DNA of 6,340 bases from Planctomycetota bacterium (GTDB taxonomy: Bacteria > Planctomycetota > Brocadiia > Brocadiales > Brocadiaceae). The translations under genes and the position numbers were made by a program. A model generated the notes under the pieces. It was not told the DNA's origin. It saw only the letters and a list, made by a program, of their open reading frames with translations, and searched no databases. Location of the stretch: assembly GCA_023261465.1 (NCBI GenBank), contig JAHFOW010000163.1:1-6340 (forward strand). The letters run 5' to 3'. This document shows, piece after piece, positions 1 through 4,755 of this stretch (position 1 is the stretch's first letter; every line of letters starts with the position of its first letter).

Positions 1-498
1 TTGATTAGCTTCCCTTACGCCGGTTATATAAGTCTTTTCACCATTTATTACGAATTTGTCATTTCTTTTTTCCATGACCGTTGAAACGGAAGCAATATCA
101 GAACCACCATGAGCTTCTGTCGAGGCGATACCCAGGAATTTTTTTCCTTTTGTTACATCCGGAAGTACTTCTTCTTTTGCCTTTTTACTGCCGTGCTTAT
201 CCATTAAAAATCCCCAACTGGCTTCTACGAGGTAAAAAACAGCAGTTGCCATACTCACATCGGCTCTTGCTATTTCCTCTGCTGCAATTAGAGCAGTAAT
301 AAAATCTGCCCCTGAACCACCGTATTCGGGTGAGATCGTTATTCCAAGGAGGCCAAAGGATGCCATTTCTTGTAAAACATCGTAAGGTATATTGCCTTTT
401 GTGTCGATTTCATCAGCCCTGGGGGCAATTTTTTTCTCACAGAATTCCCTCACAGCTTTTCTGAAAAGTTCCTGCTCTTCTGTAAAAGAAAAATCCAT
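1..498 (-). CDS. Acyl-CoA dehydrogenase, N-terminal part (cut by window edge)
   Basis: The reading frame on the minus strand starts at ATG (498-496) and stays open for 166 codons to the left edge, so the C-terminal half is outside the window. An AAGGAG ribosome site at 510-505 lies 6 nt upstream and fixes the start. The opening MDFSFTEEQELFRKAVREF is the classic acyl-CoA dehydrogenase N-terminal helix. PEYGGSG (residues 57-63) and STEAHGGSDIAS (126-137), a close variant of the family's first signature that contacts flavin and substrate, follow, then INGEKTYITG (151-160) of the middle beta domain. The family oxidises acyl-CoA thioesters at the alpha-beta bond using FAD and passes electrons to ETF. 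Chain-length preference cannot be read because the catalytic glutamate region is missing. It is transcribed divergently from the DUF151 operon. Confidence 0.93.
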   Translation of the reverse strand, partial: MDFSFTEEQELFRKAVREFCEKKIAPRADEIDTKGNIPYDVLQEMASFGLLGITISPEYGGSGADFITALIAAEEIARADVSMATAVFYLVEASWGFLMDKHGSKKAKEEVLPDVTKGKKFLGIASTEAHGGSDIASVSTVMEKRNDKFVINGEKTYITGVREANQ

Positions 499-525
499 AG
501 CCTTCTCCTTTAATTTTGGTGAACA

Positions 526-562
526 AGAGCAACATTCAGCCGAACAGTTCAAGTCTTGCTCT
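526..562 (-). promoter_or_regulatory. Inverted repeat in the leader of the acyl-CoA dehydrogenase mRNA
   Basis: AGAGCAA (526-532) pairs perfectly with TTGCTCT (556-562) around a 23-nt loop. If the promoter at 570-597 is used, transcription would start near 563, so this stem would be at the extreme 5' end of the message. That position would fit a stabilising stem or an operator. No T-run follows, so it is not a terminator. Confidence 0.35.
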
Positions 563-569
563 ATTTTGC

Positions 570-597
570 ATGTTAAAATATATAAACAACATTTCAA
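570..597 (-). promoter_or_regulatory. Candidate promoter for acyl-CoA dehydrogenase
   Basis: Read on the minus strand, TTGAAA (597-592) is followed after 16 nt by TAACAT (575-570), a 4-of-6 match to a -10 box. The predicted start near 563 gives a leader of about 65 nt. The surrounding DNA is AT-rich, so chance matches are likely and other starts are possible. Confidence 0.35.
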
Positions 598-758
598 TAT
601 ACCTTTTTATTTTTTATTTATAAAGGGAAAATCATTCTTTATTTATAATTATGTAAAGTTTTAGTGCGGTTTAATTCGATAATATTACTATGATGACGGG
701 GAATTCCGGAGTTTCGTTCCGGCTGTGATGCGTTGCAGTGTCTAATGTTAAAAAATGT

Positions 759-786
759 TTGACAAAAGGGGTCGATGTGCTAAAAT
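759..786 (+). promoter_or_regulatory. Sigma70-type promoter of the DUF151/tRNA-Ser unit
   Basis: A perfect -35 box TTGACA (759-764) is followed after 16 nt by TAAAAT (781-786), a 5-of-6 -10 box, preceded by TGC (778-780), which makes an extended -10. The start would be near 793, leaving about 70 nt of leader before the ATG at 863. This is one of the two clearest promoters in the window, and no other strong promoter was seen before 2158. Confidence 0.72.
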
Positions 787-862
787 CTTCTGTAGTTAAC
801 TCCTGTCTGAATACAAAGCGACACAAAAATATTTGTTGTCGTGTGGAAAAAGGAAGTTGTTT

Positions 863-1270
863 ATGGTTCCTATGGAACTTTCAAAGATCATAATAACAGA
901 GACAAGCGATCATCAGATTATTGTCTTGAAGGAAAAGGATGGACCCCGAACCTTTCCTATTGTTATTGGTCTTCATGAGGCATGGGCAATTGACCGGGCA
1001 GTAAAAGGAATTACTACCCCACGTCCTTTAACGCACGACCTCATTGGTAACATTATAGAAGGTTTGAATACCGAAATCGTAAAGATTGAGATTAACGATC
1101 TCAGGAACAACACGTTTTATGCGAAGATTATATTGCAGCGAAACGGTTCGCTCGTTGAAATCGACTCCAGGCCAAGCGATGCGATAGCGCTTGCAATGCA
1201 GAAGAATGCGCCCATCTTTGTTGCCAGGAATATTTTAGAGGAAGTTTGCAAGCAGGGCGATAGCCTTTAA
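863..1270 (+). CDS. Bifunctional nuclease family (DUF151) protein
   Basis: The 135-residue protein matches the DUF151/BFN fold, which is compact and occurs across bacteria and plants. Family hallmarks are FPIVIG (31-36), where an acidic/aromatic segment (EAWAID, 39-44) follows, PRPLTHDL (53-60) and EIDSRPSDAIALA (99-111). The domain fills nearly the whole protein, and I see no UVR domain or signal peptide. Plant members were reported to cleave RNA and DNA, but the role in bacteria is poorly defined, so nuclease activity is only inferred here. ATG at 863 is chosen because AGGAAG (851-856) lies 6 nt upstream; an upstream in-frame extension to 833 has no comparable site, and ATG 872 is the next alternative. 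The stop is only 5 nt before tRNA-Ser(UGA), implying a shared transcript. Confidence 0.88.
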   Translation: MVPMELSKIIITETSDHQIIVLKEKDGPRTFPIVIGLHEAWAIDRAVKGITTPRPLTHDLIGNIIEGLNTEIVKIEINDLRNNTFYAKIILQRNGSLVEIDSRPSDAIALAMQKNAPIFVARNILEEVCKQGDSL

Positions 1271-1275
1271 ATTAT

Positions 1276-1365
1276 GGAGGGATGGCCGAGTGGACTATGG
1301 CGGCAGTCTTGAAAACTGCTGGAGGCGAAAGCCTCCCGTGGGTTCGAATCCTACTCCCTCCGCCA
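1276..1365 (+). tRNA. tRNA-Ser(UGA)
   Basis: A 90-nt class II tRNA. The acceptor arm GGAGGGA (1276-1282) pairs with TCCCTCC (1355-1361), followed by discriminator G1362 and an encoded CCA (1363-1365). The anticodon stem GCAGT (1303-1307) pairs with ACTGC (1315-1319) around a 7-nt loop with anticodon TGA at 1310-1312, which reads UCA. A long variable arm (GGAGGC with GCCTCC, about 1321-1336) and the GGTTCGAATCC T-arm confirm serine. It begins 5 nt after the DUF151 stop codon, so its 5' end must be cut from the mRNA, probably by RNase P. Confidence 0.97.
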
Positions 1366-1440
1366 TTTACCGTGAGTTGAAAAAAGGAGAGACGCAAAAT
1401 CGTGCGGCTTTCTTGTTATTAAAGACATTTCAAGAGATAT

Positions 1441-1533
1441 GGAGAGGTGGCTGAGCGGCTGAAAGCGACGGTTTGCTAAACCGTTGTAGAGACTAAATCT
1501 CTACCCCGGGTTCGAATCCCGGCCTCTCCGCCA
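1441..1533 (+). tRNA. tRNA-Ser(GCU)
   Basis: A 93-nt class II tRNA. GGAGAGG (1441-1447) pairs with CCTCTCC (1523-1529), with discriminator G1530 and encoded CCA (1531-1533). The anticodon stem ACGGT (1468-1472) pairs with ACCGT (1480-1484), with anticodon GCT at 1475-1477, reading AGC and AGU. The long variable arm contains TAGAGA with TCTCTA, and the T-arm is CGGGTTCGAATCCCG. It lies 75 nt after tRNA-Ser(UGA). No promoter or terminator was seen between the two, so they are probably processed from one transcript. Confidence 0.97.
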
Positions 1534-1653
1534 TGTGTTCGGGTAAAAAAGCCTTCCCTGTAAATATCAAATCTGTGTTATCAAGTGGAGTGCAATTGGC
1601 GCTGGTAAAAATATACGACTACTCAGTAAAGAAAATGTTTGTGGTTGTTTTTT

Positions 1654-2136
1654 ATGAAGATTGGAATTGTTGCAGATACACACGACAATATTATTGCAGT
1701 TCAGAAGGCGGTGCAGTATTTTAATACTCAGAATTTAAATTATGTCATTCATGCCGGTGATTATGTAGCTCCATTCTCTTTAAGAGGCTTTACGAAGCTG
1801 AGAGCTAAGTTTATAGGGGTGTTCGGAAATAATGATGGAGAGCGTAAGGGATTGCTGACCGTTTGTAAGGATATTCATGATCCACCATTTGATATCATGT
1901 TGGACAACAAACATATAATAGTAACCCATACGATTGACAGTCTTTATAAAAGGTCGCTAGAGTACACGGATATTGTGATCTATGCTCATACGCATATTCC
2001 CGAGATAAAAAGGGAACGTACTCTTTTTATTAATCCCGGTGAGTGTGGCGGGTGGCTGTACGGTAAAAATACTGTGGCGATTTTAGATATTGAAACATTT
2101 CATGCAGACATTATTGATCTTTCTTCGGTAGTTTAG
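1654..2136 (+). CDS. YfcE/MJ0936-family metallophosphoesterase
   Basis: The 160-residue protein is a complete single-domain calcineurin-like phosphoesterase of the small YfcE type, cytoplasmic, with a dinuclear metal site. The ligands appear in order: D8 and H10 in MKIGIVADTH, D36 in HAGD, N59 in FGNND (followed by D61), H92 in VTH, and H112/H114 in AHTHIP. The late NPGE motif (127-130) is also typical. Family members hydrolyse phosphodiesters such as bis-pNPP or 2',3'-cyclic nucleotides; the natural substrate is unknown. ATG 1654 is preferred because family members start right before the DTH motif. A TTG at 1639 would add five residues; neither start has a good ribosome site. It lies 120 nt after tRNA-Ser(GCU), and the lipoprotein gene follows after 21 nt. 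Confidence 0.9.
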   Translation: MKIGIVADTHDNIIAVQKAVQYFNTQNLNYVIHAGDYVAPFSLRGFTKLRAKFIGVFGNNDGERKGLLTVCKDIHDPPFDIMLDNKHIIVTHTIDSLYKRSLEYTDIVIYAHTHIPEIKRERTLFINPGECGGWLYGKNTVAILDIETFHADIIDLSSVV

Positions 2137-2157
2137 GATAAAAGGTACAGGTGTAGA

Positions 2158-2595
2158 TTGTTCTTTCGGTTTTCTTTGTTTGTTGCATGTATTTGTTTAA
2201 GTACCGGTATCTTCTGCGGGTGTGTATTAAGAACGCTTACTATCGATTCCCATCCTTCCGGCGCGATGGTTTATTTAGACGATGAGCCTGTTGGTGAGAC
2301 GCCTGTGACTACATCTTTTACCTATTATGGAACACGAAAGATTTCCTTGGAAAAAAGGGACGCAGATGGCAGACTTCTCTATGAAAGAAAGGTTGTTTAC
2401 GAAAAGATTAAGCCGCCTCTTTATCAAGTCTTTCCGATTGATTTTTTTTCTGAAGTTGTGCTACCTACAAAGTTTAAGGATGAACATAATTTTACGTATC
2501 AACTAGAACCTTTAAAGAATGTCTCTAAAGAAGAGAGGCAGAAGCAGGTTTTAAAAAATGCAGAAGAACTGAAGCGACGTTTAGAAACACCGTAA
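2158..2595 (+). CDS. PEGA-domain lipoprotein
   Basis: The 145-residue protein starts with a hydrophobic segment (residues 5-20) and a cysteine-rich FCGC at 19-22. C22 is the likely lipidated cysteine, though F at -3 is unusual for a lipobox. A PEGA motif follows: LTIDSHPSGAMVYLDDEPVG (27-46), then TPVTTSFTYYG, a compact beta domain found in cell-surface proteins. The C-terminal 24 residues are charged and helical. Small PEGA lipoproteins with this C-V-x-R-T-L-T-I opening are common in planctomycetes; their function is unknown. The start is TTG, since no ATG or GTG is in frame before the hydrophobic segment; AGGTG 5 nt upstream is a modest ribosome site. The 21-nt gap to the phosphoesterase gene suggests one operon. 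Confidence 0.8.
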   Translation: MFFRFSLFVACICLSTGIFCGCVLRTLTIDSHPSGAMVYLDDEPVGETPVTTSFTYYGTRKISLEKRDADGRLLYERKVVYEKIKPPLYQVFPIDFFSEVVLPTKFKDEHNFTYQLEPLKNVSKEERQKQVLKNAEELKRRLETP

Positions 2596-2620
2596 CCCGA
2601 TAGTACAGGGTTTTTATTTT
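2594..2620 (+). terminator. Weak intrinsic terminator of the DUF151/tRNA/lipoprotein unit
   Basis: AACCC (2594-2598) pairs with GGGTT (2608-2612) around a 9-nt loop and is followed by a T-rich run (TTTTTATTTT, 2611-2620). The stem is only 5 bp and overlaps the stop codon, so it may be inefficient. On the minus strand there is no T-run, so it would not stop the convergent nitroreductase transcript. Confidence 0.5.
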
Positions 2621-2635
2621 AATACGACCATTTTG

Positions 2636-3139
2636 TTAAATAATTTTTACCATGTCTTCTATGGGTTTACGAAAGGTAGGTTCGGGAATAACCAATGGGT
2701 ATCCCAGAGGCGTCATCGCTAAAGGTTCAAACTCAGATGAAAGGTTCAAAATCGATTTTACAATGGGTGTTTTAAAAGCGGCTATCCAGCAGGTACCCAG
2801 TCCTTCAGCAGTTGCAGCGAGGATGAGATGGTCCATAGCAATCGTGGCATCGATATCCGCATAGTTTTTCCCGTCGCTTCGTTTCCATGCCCTGTCCGGT
2901 ACGCTACACGCACAGATAATCAGAGGCGCTGTATAAAACCATTCCTCATCATATGCTTTTTTAAAGGATTCTTTTATTTTTTTGTTTTTGATAACTATAA
3001 AATAGACAGGTTCCCTGTTTGCAGCGCTTGGGGCAAGCCTTGCTGCTTCTAATATTTTGTTGAGTTTTTCGTCGGGAACAGGGTCTGGTTTATACGAACG
3101 AATGCTCCGTCTTTTTTGTATGATTTCATAAATATCCAT
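2636..3139 (-). CDS. Nitroreductase-family FMN oxidoreductase
   Basis: The 167-residue protein is a short, single-domain nitroreductase. FMN-binding features are R10-R11-S12-x-R14 (KRRSIRSY), APSAAN (36-41, with S38 and N41 near the flavin phosphate), AEGLGTCWIA (111-120), TPLGYP (143-148) and the C-terminal RKPIEDMV (157-164). The family uses NAD(P)H to reduce nitroaromatics, quinones or flavins, usually as homodimers, and the true substrate is unknown. ATG 3139 is preferred over the upstream ATG 3172, because MDIYEIIQKRRSIR is the family N-terminus and GGGAG lies 5 nt upstream. With this start the gene begins 11 nt after the stop of the HAD gene, its operon partner. No terminator follows on this strand. 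Confidence 0.9.
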   Translation of the reverse strand: MDIYEIIQKRRSIRSYKPDPVPDEKLNKILEAARLAPSAANREPVYFIVIKNKKIKESFKKAYDEEWFYTAPLIICACSVPDRAWKRSDGKNYADIDATIAMDHLILAATAEGLGTCWIAAFKTPIVKSILNLSSEFEPLAMTPLGYPLVIPEPTFRKPIEDMVKII

Positions 3140-3150
3140 GAATTCTCCCA

Positions 3151-3801
3151 TTAAAATTCCATTATCTTCCATTTACTCATTTTAGCATGAAATAAAAGCA
3201 GTGTGCTTGCGTTCACTGCTACCGGATTGCCTGCCATCCGCATAAATTTTGCATCCAGATATTGATTTGCAAAGGCATACGAAGCGGAAAGGTCTATGTT
3301 ATACTCCGCAGCAAGACGGGTTAAAACTTTTACTTTTCCACTGCTGTAGGCATGAATGCCGTCTATTTCACCGGTAATTTTGCCGTTATCGTCAACGCCA
3401 AGGCTTGTTCCAACTCCGATATGGGCATTACAGCGCTTCACGAAGCAATCCACCAGAGGGCTTAACGTTCCTGACATTAATATAATGAAATAACCGTCTC
3501 TTCTCAGTCTTGCAATTTCTTCCAGGGCGATAGCTGAGATATGGGGAGAAATGCGTTCCTGGAAACATTGGTTCATATCAGAAACAATGTGCGCATATTC
3601 CCTGTTTTTTAAATAATACTTATTCTTTCTCAGATAAATACCTTTTAGATTAAAAAGGTTTTTGAGAAATACTCTCGCAAATTGCAACAAATCTTTAAAG
3701 GTGACAACCTTTTTTTCCAAAAGGTATCGAAAAAACACCCTTTCTGAAGAGTGATTTTTCAGAATCGTCCCATCGATATCGAAAATAGCGGCCTTTTTCA
3801 C
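3151..3801 (-). CDS. HAD-superfamily hydrolase, subfamily IB (phosphoserine phosphatase-like)
   Basis: From GTG 3801 the protein has 216 residues. Motif I is DIDGT (D8 nucleophile, D10 acid/base), motif II is MSGT (S110), motif III lysine is near K156 (SSGKVKVL), and the end (AGNPVAVNAS) is typical of PSP-like IB phosphatases, with a helical cap between motifs I and II. Motif IV is odd: the family has a D-S-x-x-D pattern, here ANQYLD, so the first Mg-binding Asp is replaced by N179 while D183 remains. Activity may therefore be altered. The substrate is unknown; such proteins dephosphorylate small phosphomonoesters. The start is uncertain: TTG 3858 would add 19 residues, but no start in the frame has a clear ribosome site, and GTG 3801 matches usual family length. 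It is followed by the nitroreductase after 11 nt. Confidence 0.82.
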   Translation of the reverse strand: MKKAAIFDIDGTILKNHSSERVFFRYLLEKKVVTFKDLLQFARVFLKNLFNLKGIYLRKNKYYLKNREYAHIVSDMNQCFQERISPHISAIALEEIARLRRDGYFIILMSGTLSPLVDCFVKRCNAHIGVGTSLGVDDNGKITGEIDGIHAYSSGKVKVLTRLAAEYNIDLSASYAFANQYLDAKFMRMAGNPVAVNASTLLLFHAKMSKWKIMEF

Positions 3802-3939
3802 GTATCGAATTTTACTAAGTACCTGAATATCTTTCAATGAAAAAAGTTGTTCTCTCAAAGATATATTATGTACAACAGATTGACTTGTTTAAAAATCATA
3901 AAATAATCATAAGTAGTTATAAAGAAAGTATTTAATTTT

Positions 3940-3951
3940 CAATATGTTGTA
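3940..3951 (+). repeat. 12-bp repeat, copy 1 (candidate operator)
   Basis: CAATATGTTGTA occurs here and again, identically, at 4038-4049, with start points 98 bp apart. A third, shorter match (TACAACA, the reverse complement of TGTTGTA) lies at 3871-3877. Copy 1 is about 40 bp upstream of the -35 box and near the minus-strand start region, so a protein bound here could affect both directions. Confidence 0.5.
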
Positions 3952-3991
3952 GTGTAATAAAAAATATATACAAAATACAGTGTTTTTTCCC

Positions 3992-4018
3992 TTGACAAAT
4001 TTTTCTTTTTAGTATAAA
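3992..4018 (+). promoter_or_regulatory. Promoter for the glycyl-radical-domain gene
   Basis: A perfect -35 box TTGACA (3992-3997) is followed after 15 nt by TATAAA (4013-4018). TAAATA at 4015-4020 gives 17-nt spacing but a poorer box. Transcription would start near 4025, giving a leader of about 210 nt before the ATG at 4236. Confidence 0.6.
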
Positions 4019-4026
4019 TATTATAC
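4012..4026 (+). promoter_or_regulatory. Palindrome over the -10 box (candidate operator)
   Basis: GTATAA (4012-4017) and TTATAC (4021-4026) are perfect inverted arms with a 3-nt centre. They overlap the -10 element, where a repressor would block polymerase. AT-rich palindromes arise easily by chance, so this rests on position only. Confidence 0.35.
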
Positions 4027-4035
4027 CTCTGTATG

Positions 4036-4049
4036 TACAATATGTTGTA
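4036..4049 (+). promoter_or_regulatory. 12-bp repeat copy 2, NrdR-box-like palindrome
   Basis: TACAATATGTTGTA has arms TACAA and TTGTA around four bases, and it contains the second copy of CAATATGTTGTA (4038-4049). Its core ACAATATGTTGT resembles the known NrdR box (about acaCwATATwGtgt), the site of the repressor of ribonucleotide reductase genes, with one central deviation. It lies just downstream of the predicted transcription start. NrdR boxes usually come in pairs about 30 bp apart; the nearest repeat here is 98 bp away, which weakens the match. Confidence 0.35.
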
Positions 4050-4057
4050 ATATAGGA

Positions 4058-4183
4058 AGGTTTAAACTATAGGAATGGAGGTGATAAAGACAGCGATACG
4101 ATGTGAAAAAAGCGGGTTTGTGGATACGGTTAGTAAAGGTCTTTATAGTGAAAATGTGGAGTTACCAAAAAGGGCTTAAACCT
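4058..4183 (+). promoter_or_regulatory. Leader with nested potential stems
   Basis: AGGTTTAA (4058-4065) is complementary to TTAAACCT (4176-4183), and inside it ATAAAGAC (4084-4091) is complementary to GTCTTTAT (4139-4146); both are perfect 8-bp matches. The inner 5' arm overlaps a near-perfect Shine-Dalgarno sequence GGAGGTGAT (4077-4085) that has no well-placed start codon downstream. Together this could be a structured leader or riboswitch-like element. No known class was recognised, and both stems are AT-rich. Confidence 0.3.
4075..4179 (+). CDS. Possible 34-aa leader peptide (hypothetical)
   Basis: An ATG at 4075 opens 34 codons ending in TAA (4177-4179). The predicted peptide begins MEVIKTAIRCEKSGFVDTVS and is soluble and charged, with no recognised motif. 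The best upstream purine stretch (AGGAAGG, 4054-4060) is too far (14 nt), and the strong GGAGGTGAT lies inside the frame, not before it. The frame may simply be part of the mRNA leader of the next gene, 56 nt downstream. Confidence 0.2.
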   Translation: MEVIKTAIRCEKSGFVDTVSKGLYSENVELPKRA

Positions 4184-4235
4184 GAAGTGCTGTAATTAAA
4201 CTATTAAATAAACAAAGAAGGAGGGTAGAGAAAAT

Positions 4236-4631
4236 ATGACAACCGCAATGCTTGAAACACCCGTGATAATGGGTGAAAGAGGTACTAAAGCGGATATTCA
4301 GTGGCTTATAGAAGAGAAACTGAATGCCTTTGACGCAGCAATTGCAGGGCATGATTTTTTAGAGGTGGATGGCGATATTGAAGGAAAAACGCCTCAGGAA
4401 CATCTGCTTAAAATAATCAACCACAAATTGGAGTGTGCATTTTCGATTAGTGTTGATGCGATAATCAGGCAGGATTTGGAATATGTTATTAGTTCTCTTG
4501 AGACGGGTATTACTTCACGTCTCCACGGAGTTACAAGGATTGTAGGATATTATAGCAGGATATCCAACTGGAACAAGTCCAAGATTGGCGAACTCCATGA
4601 CAGACACCAGGGAAAATATTCAGTGAGGTAA
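4236..4631 (+). CDS. Stand-alone NrdD-like glycyl radical domain protein
   Basis: The 131-residue protein ends with a segment very like the C-terminus of anaerobic (class III) ribonucleotide reductase NrdD: GVTRIVGYYSRISNWNKSK (98-116) then GELHDR (118-123). By that alignment G104 in R-I-V-G-Y would be the glycine that carries the radical. The four zinc-binding cysteines that precede this point in NrdD are absent; the only cysteine is C67. The first 95 residues are soluble, mostly helical-looking and not recognised, and the roughly 600-residue catalytic barrel is missing. By size and form it resembles YfiD/GrcA (about 127 aa). A spare glycyl radical domain is the likeliest idea; a degenerate remnant or a protein of unrelated use is possible. 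AAGGAGGG (4218-4225) supports the start. It has its own promoter region and is followed by a strong terminator. Confidence 0.75.
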   Translation: MTTAMLETPVIMGERGTKADIQWLIEEKLNAFDAAIAGHDFLEVDGDIEGKTPQEHLLKIINHKLECAFSISVDAIIRQDLEYVISSLETGITSRLHGVTRIVGYYSRISNWNKSKIGELHDRHQGKYSVR

Positions 4632-4665
4632 AAAATAAAGGAATTCCTCCCAGGTACCCTTTATT
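4629..4665 (-). terminator. Terminator for the universal stress protein gene
   Basis: Read on the minus strand, AATAAAGG (4665-4658) pairs with CCTTTATT (4641-4634) in a perfect 8-bp stem with a 16-nt loop, followed by a run of T (4635-4631). It lies about 90 nt past the stress-protein stop. On the plus strand it forms the same hairpin right after the glycyl-radical gene's stop, but without a T-run. Confidence 0.5.
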
Positions 4666-4669
4666 CAAG

Positions 4670-4709
4670 GCCATTGCAGCATGTTCCGTGTGTTGCAATG
4701 GCTTTTTTT
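4670..4709 (+). terminator. Strong intrinsic terminator of the glycyl-radical-domain gene
   Basis: GCCATTGCA (4670-4678) pairs perfectly with TGCAATGGC (4694-4702), with further G-U-containing pairs inside, followed by seven T (4703-4709). It lies about 40 nt after the stop codon. On the minus strand there is no T-run, so it acts in one direction. Confidence 0.88.
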
Positions 4710-4755
4710 GTAAAATTATATACCTCACTGAAAAGAAAATTCCTATACAATAAAT

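Larger units (their letters stand above)
499..862. other. Divergent intergenic region, no gene seen
   Basis: These 364 bp lie between two genes transcribed away from each other. The left part (about 565-660) is very AT-rich and has a minus-strand promoter candidate for the acyl-CoA dehydrogenase. The right part has a strong plus-strand promoter at 759-786. A small GC-rich hairpin (CCGGA 706-710 with TCCGG 718-722) sits between them with no T-run. No convincing coding frame was seen on either strand. Confidence 0.7.
3802..4235. other. AT-rich divergent regulatory region
   Basis: About 430 bp lies between the HAD gene (minus) and the glycyl-radical-like gene (plus). It holds a plus-strand promoter (3992-4018), a palindrome on its -10 box, two copies of a 12-bp repeat, and a leader of about 200 nt with potential pairing and a possible 34-codon reading frame. 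For the minus strand, TTAAAC then 16 nt then CATAAT (ending at 3865) is a weak promoter candidate for the HAD/nitroreductase pair. No RNA gene or known riboswitch class was recognised. Confidence 0.6.
4619..4732. repeat. 12-bp perfect inverted repeat enclosing both terminators
   Basis: TTCAGTGAGGTA (4619-4630) is the exact reverse complement of TACCTCACTGAA (4721-4732). The left arm covers the last codons and part of the stop codon of the glycyl-radical-domain gene. Two smaller hairpins lie between the arms, so the transcript could fold into a three-way junction. GAAAAT occurs just outside both arms (4612-4617 and 4735-4740), which resembles a target duplication, though imperfectly placed. 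Confidence 0.6.

Noticed and set aside
81..664. Plus-strand reading frames (81-299 and 392-664) opposite the acyl-CoA dehydrogenase
   Set aside because: They lie on the reverse of a well-supported gene, or run into AT-rich intergenic DNA, have low-complexity translations and lack ribosome sites.
706..722. GC-rich hairpin in the divergent intergenic region
   Set aside because: The stem is 5 bp with no T-run and no clear relation to either promoter.
1392..1416. Possible terminator between the two tRNAs (CGCA/TGCG then T-rich)
   Set aside because: The stem is only 4 bp and the T-rich stretch is interrupted.
1276..1533. tRNA-Ser genes as an integration site for a mobile element
   Set aside because: No integrase, no duplicated tRNA 3' end and no foreign gene content was seen downstream in the window.
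1533..1724. 63-codon frame beginning in the CCA end of tRNA-Ser(GCU)
   Set aside because: Its ATG begins at the last base of the tRNA, it has no ribosome site, and it overlaps the phosphoesterase gene in another frame.
2652..3052. Plus-strand frames opposite the nitroreductase
   Set aside because: They mirror a gene with clear FMN-binding motifs and have no recognisable protein features.
4103..4195. GTG-started 30-codon frame with a hydrophobic, basic peptide after GGAGGTGAT
   Set aside because: The 17-nt distance from the ribosome site is too long and the frame overlaps the potential leader stems; there is no independent support.
4531..4728. Minus-strand frame across the terminator region
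   Set aside because: It covers two hairpin terminators and the end of the opposite gene, and shows no family features.
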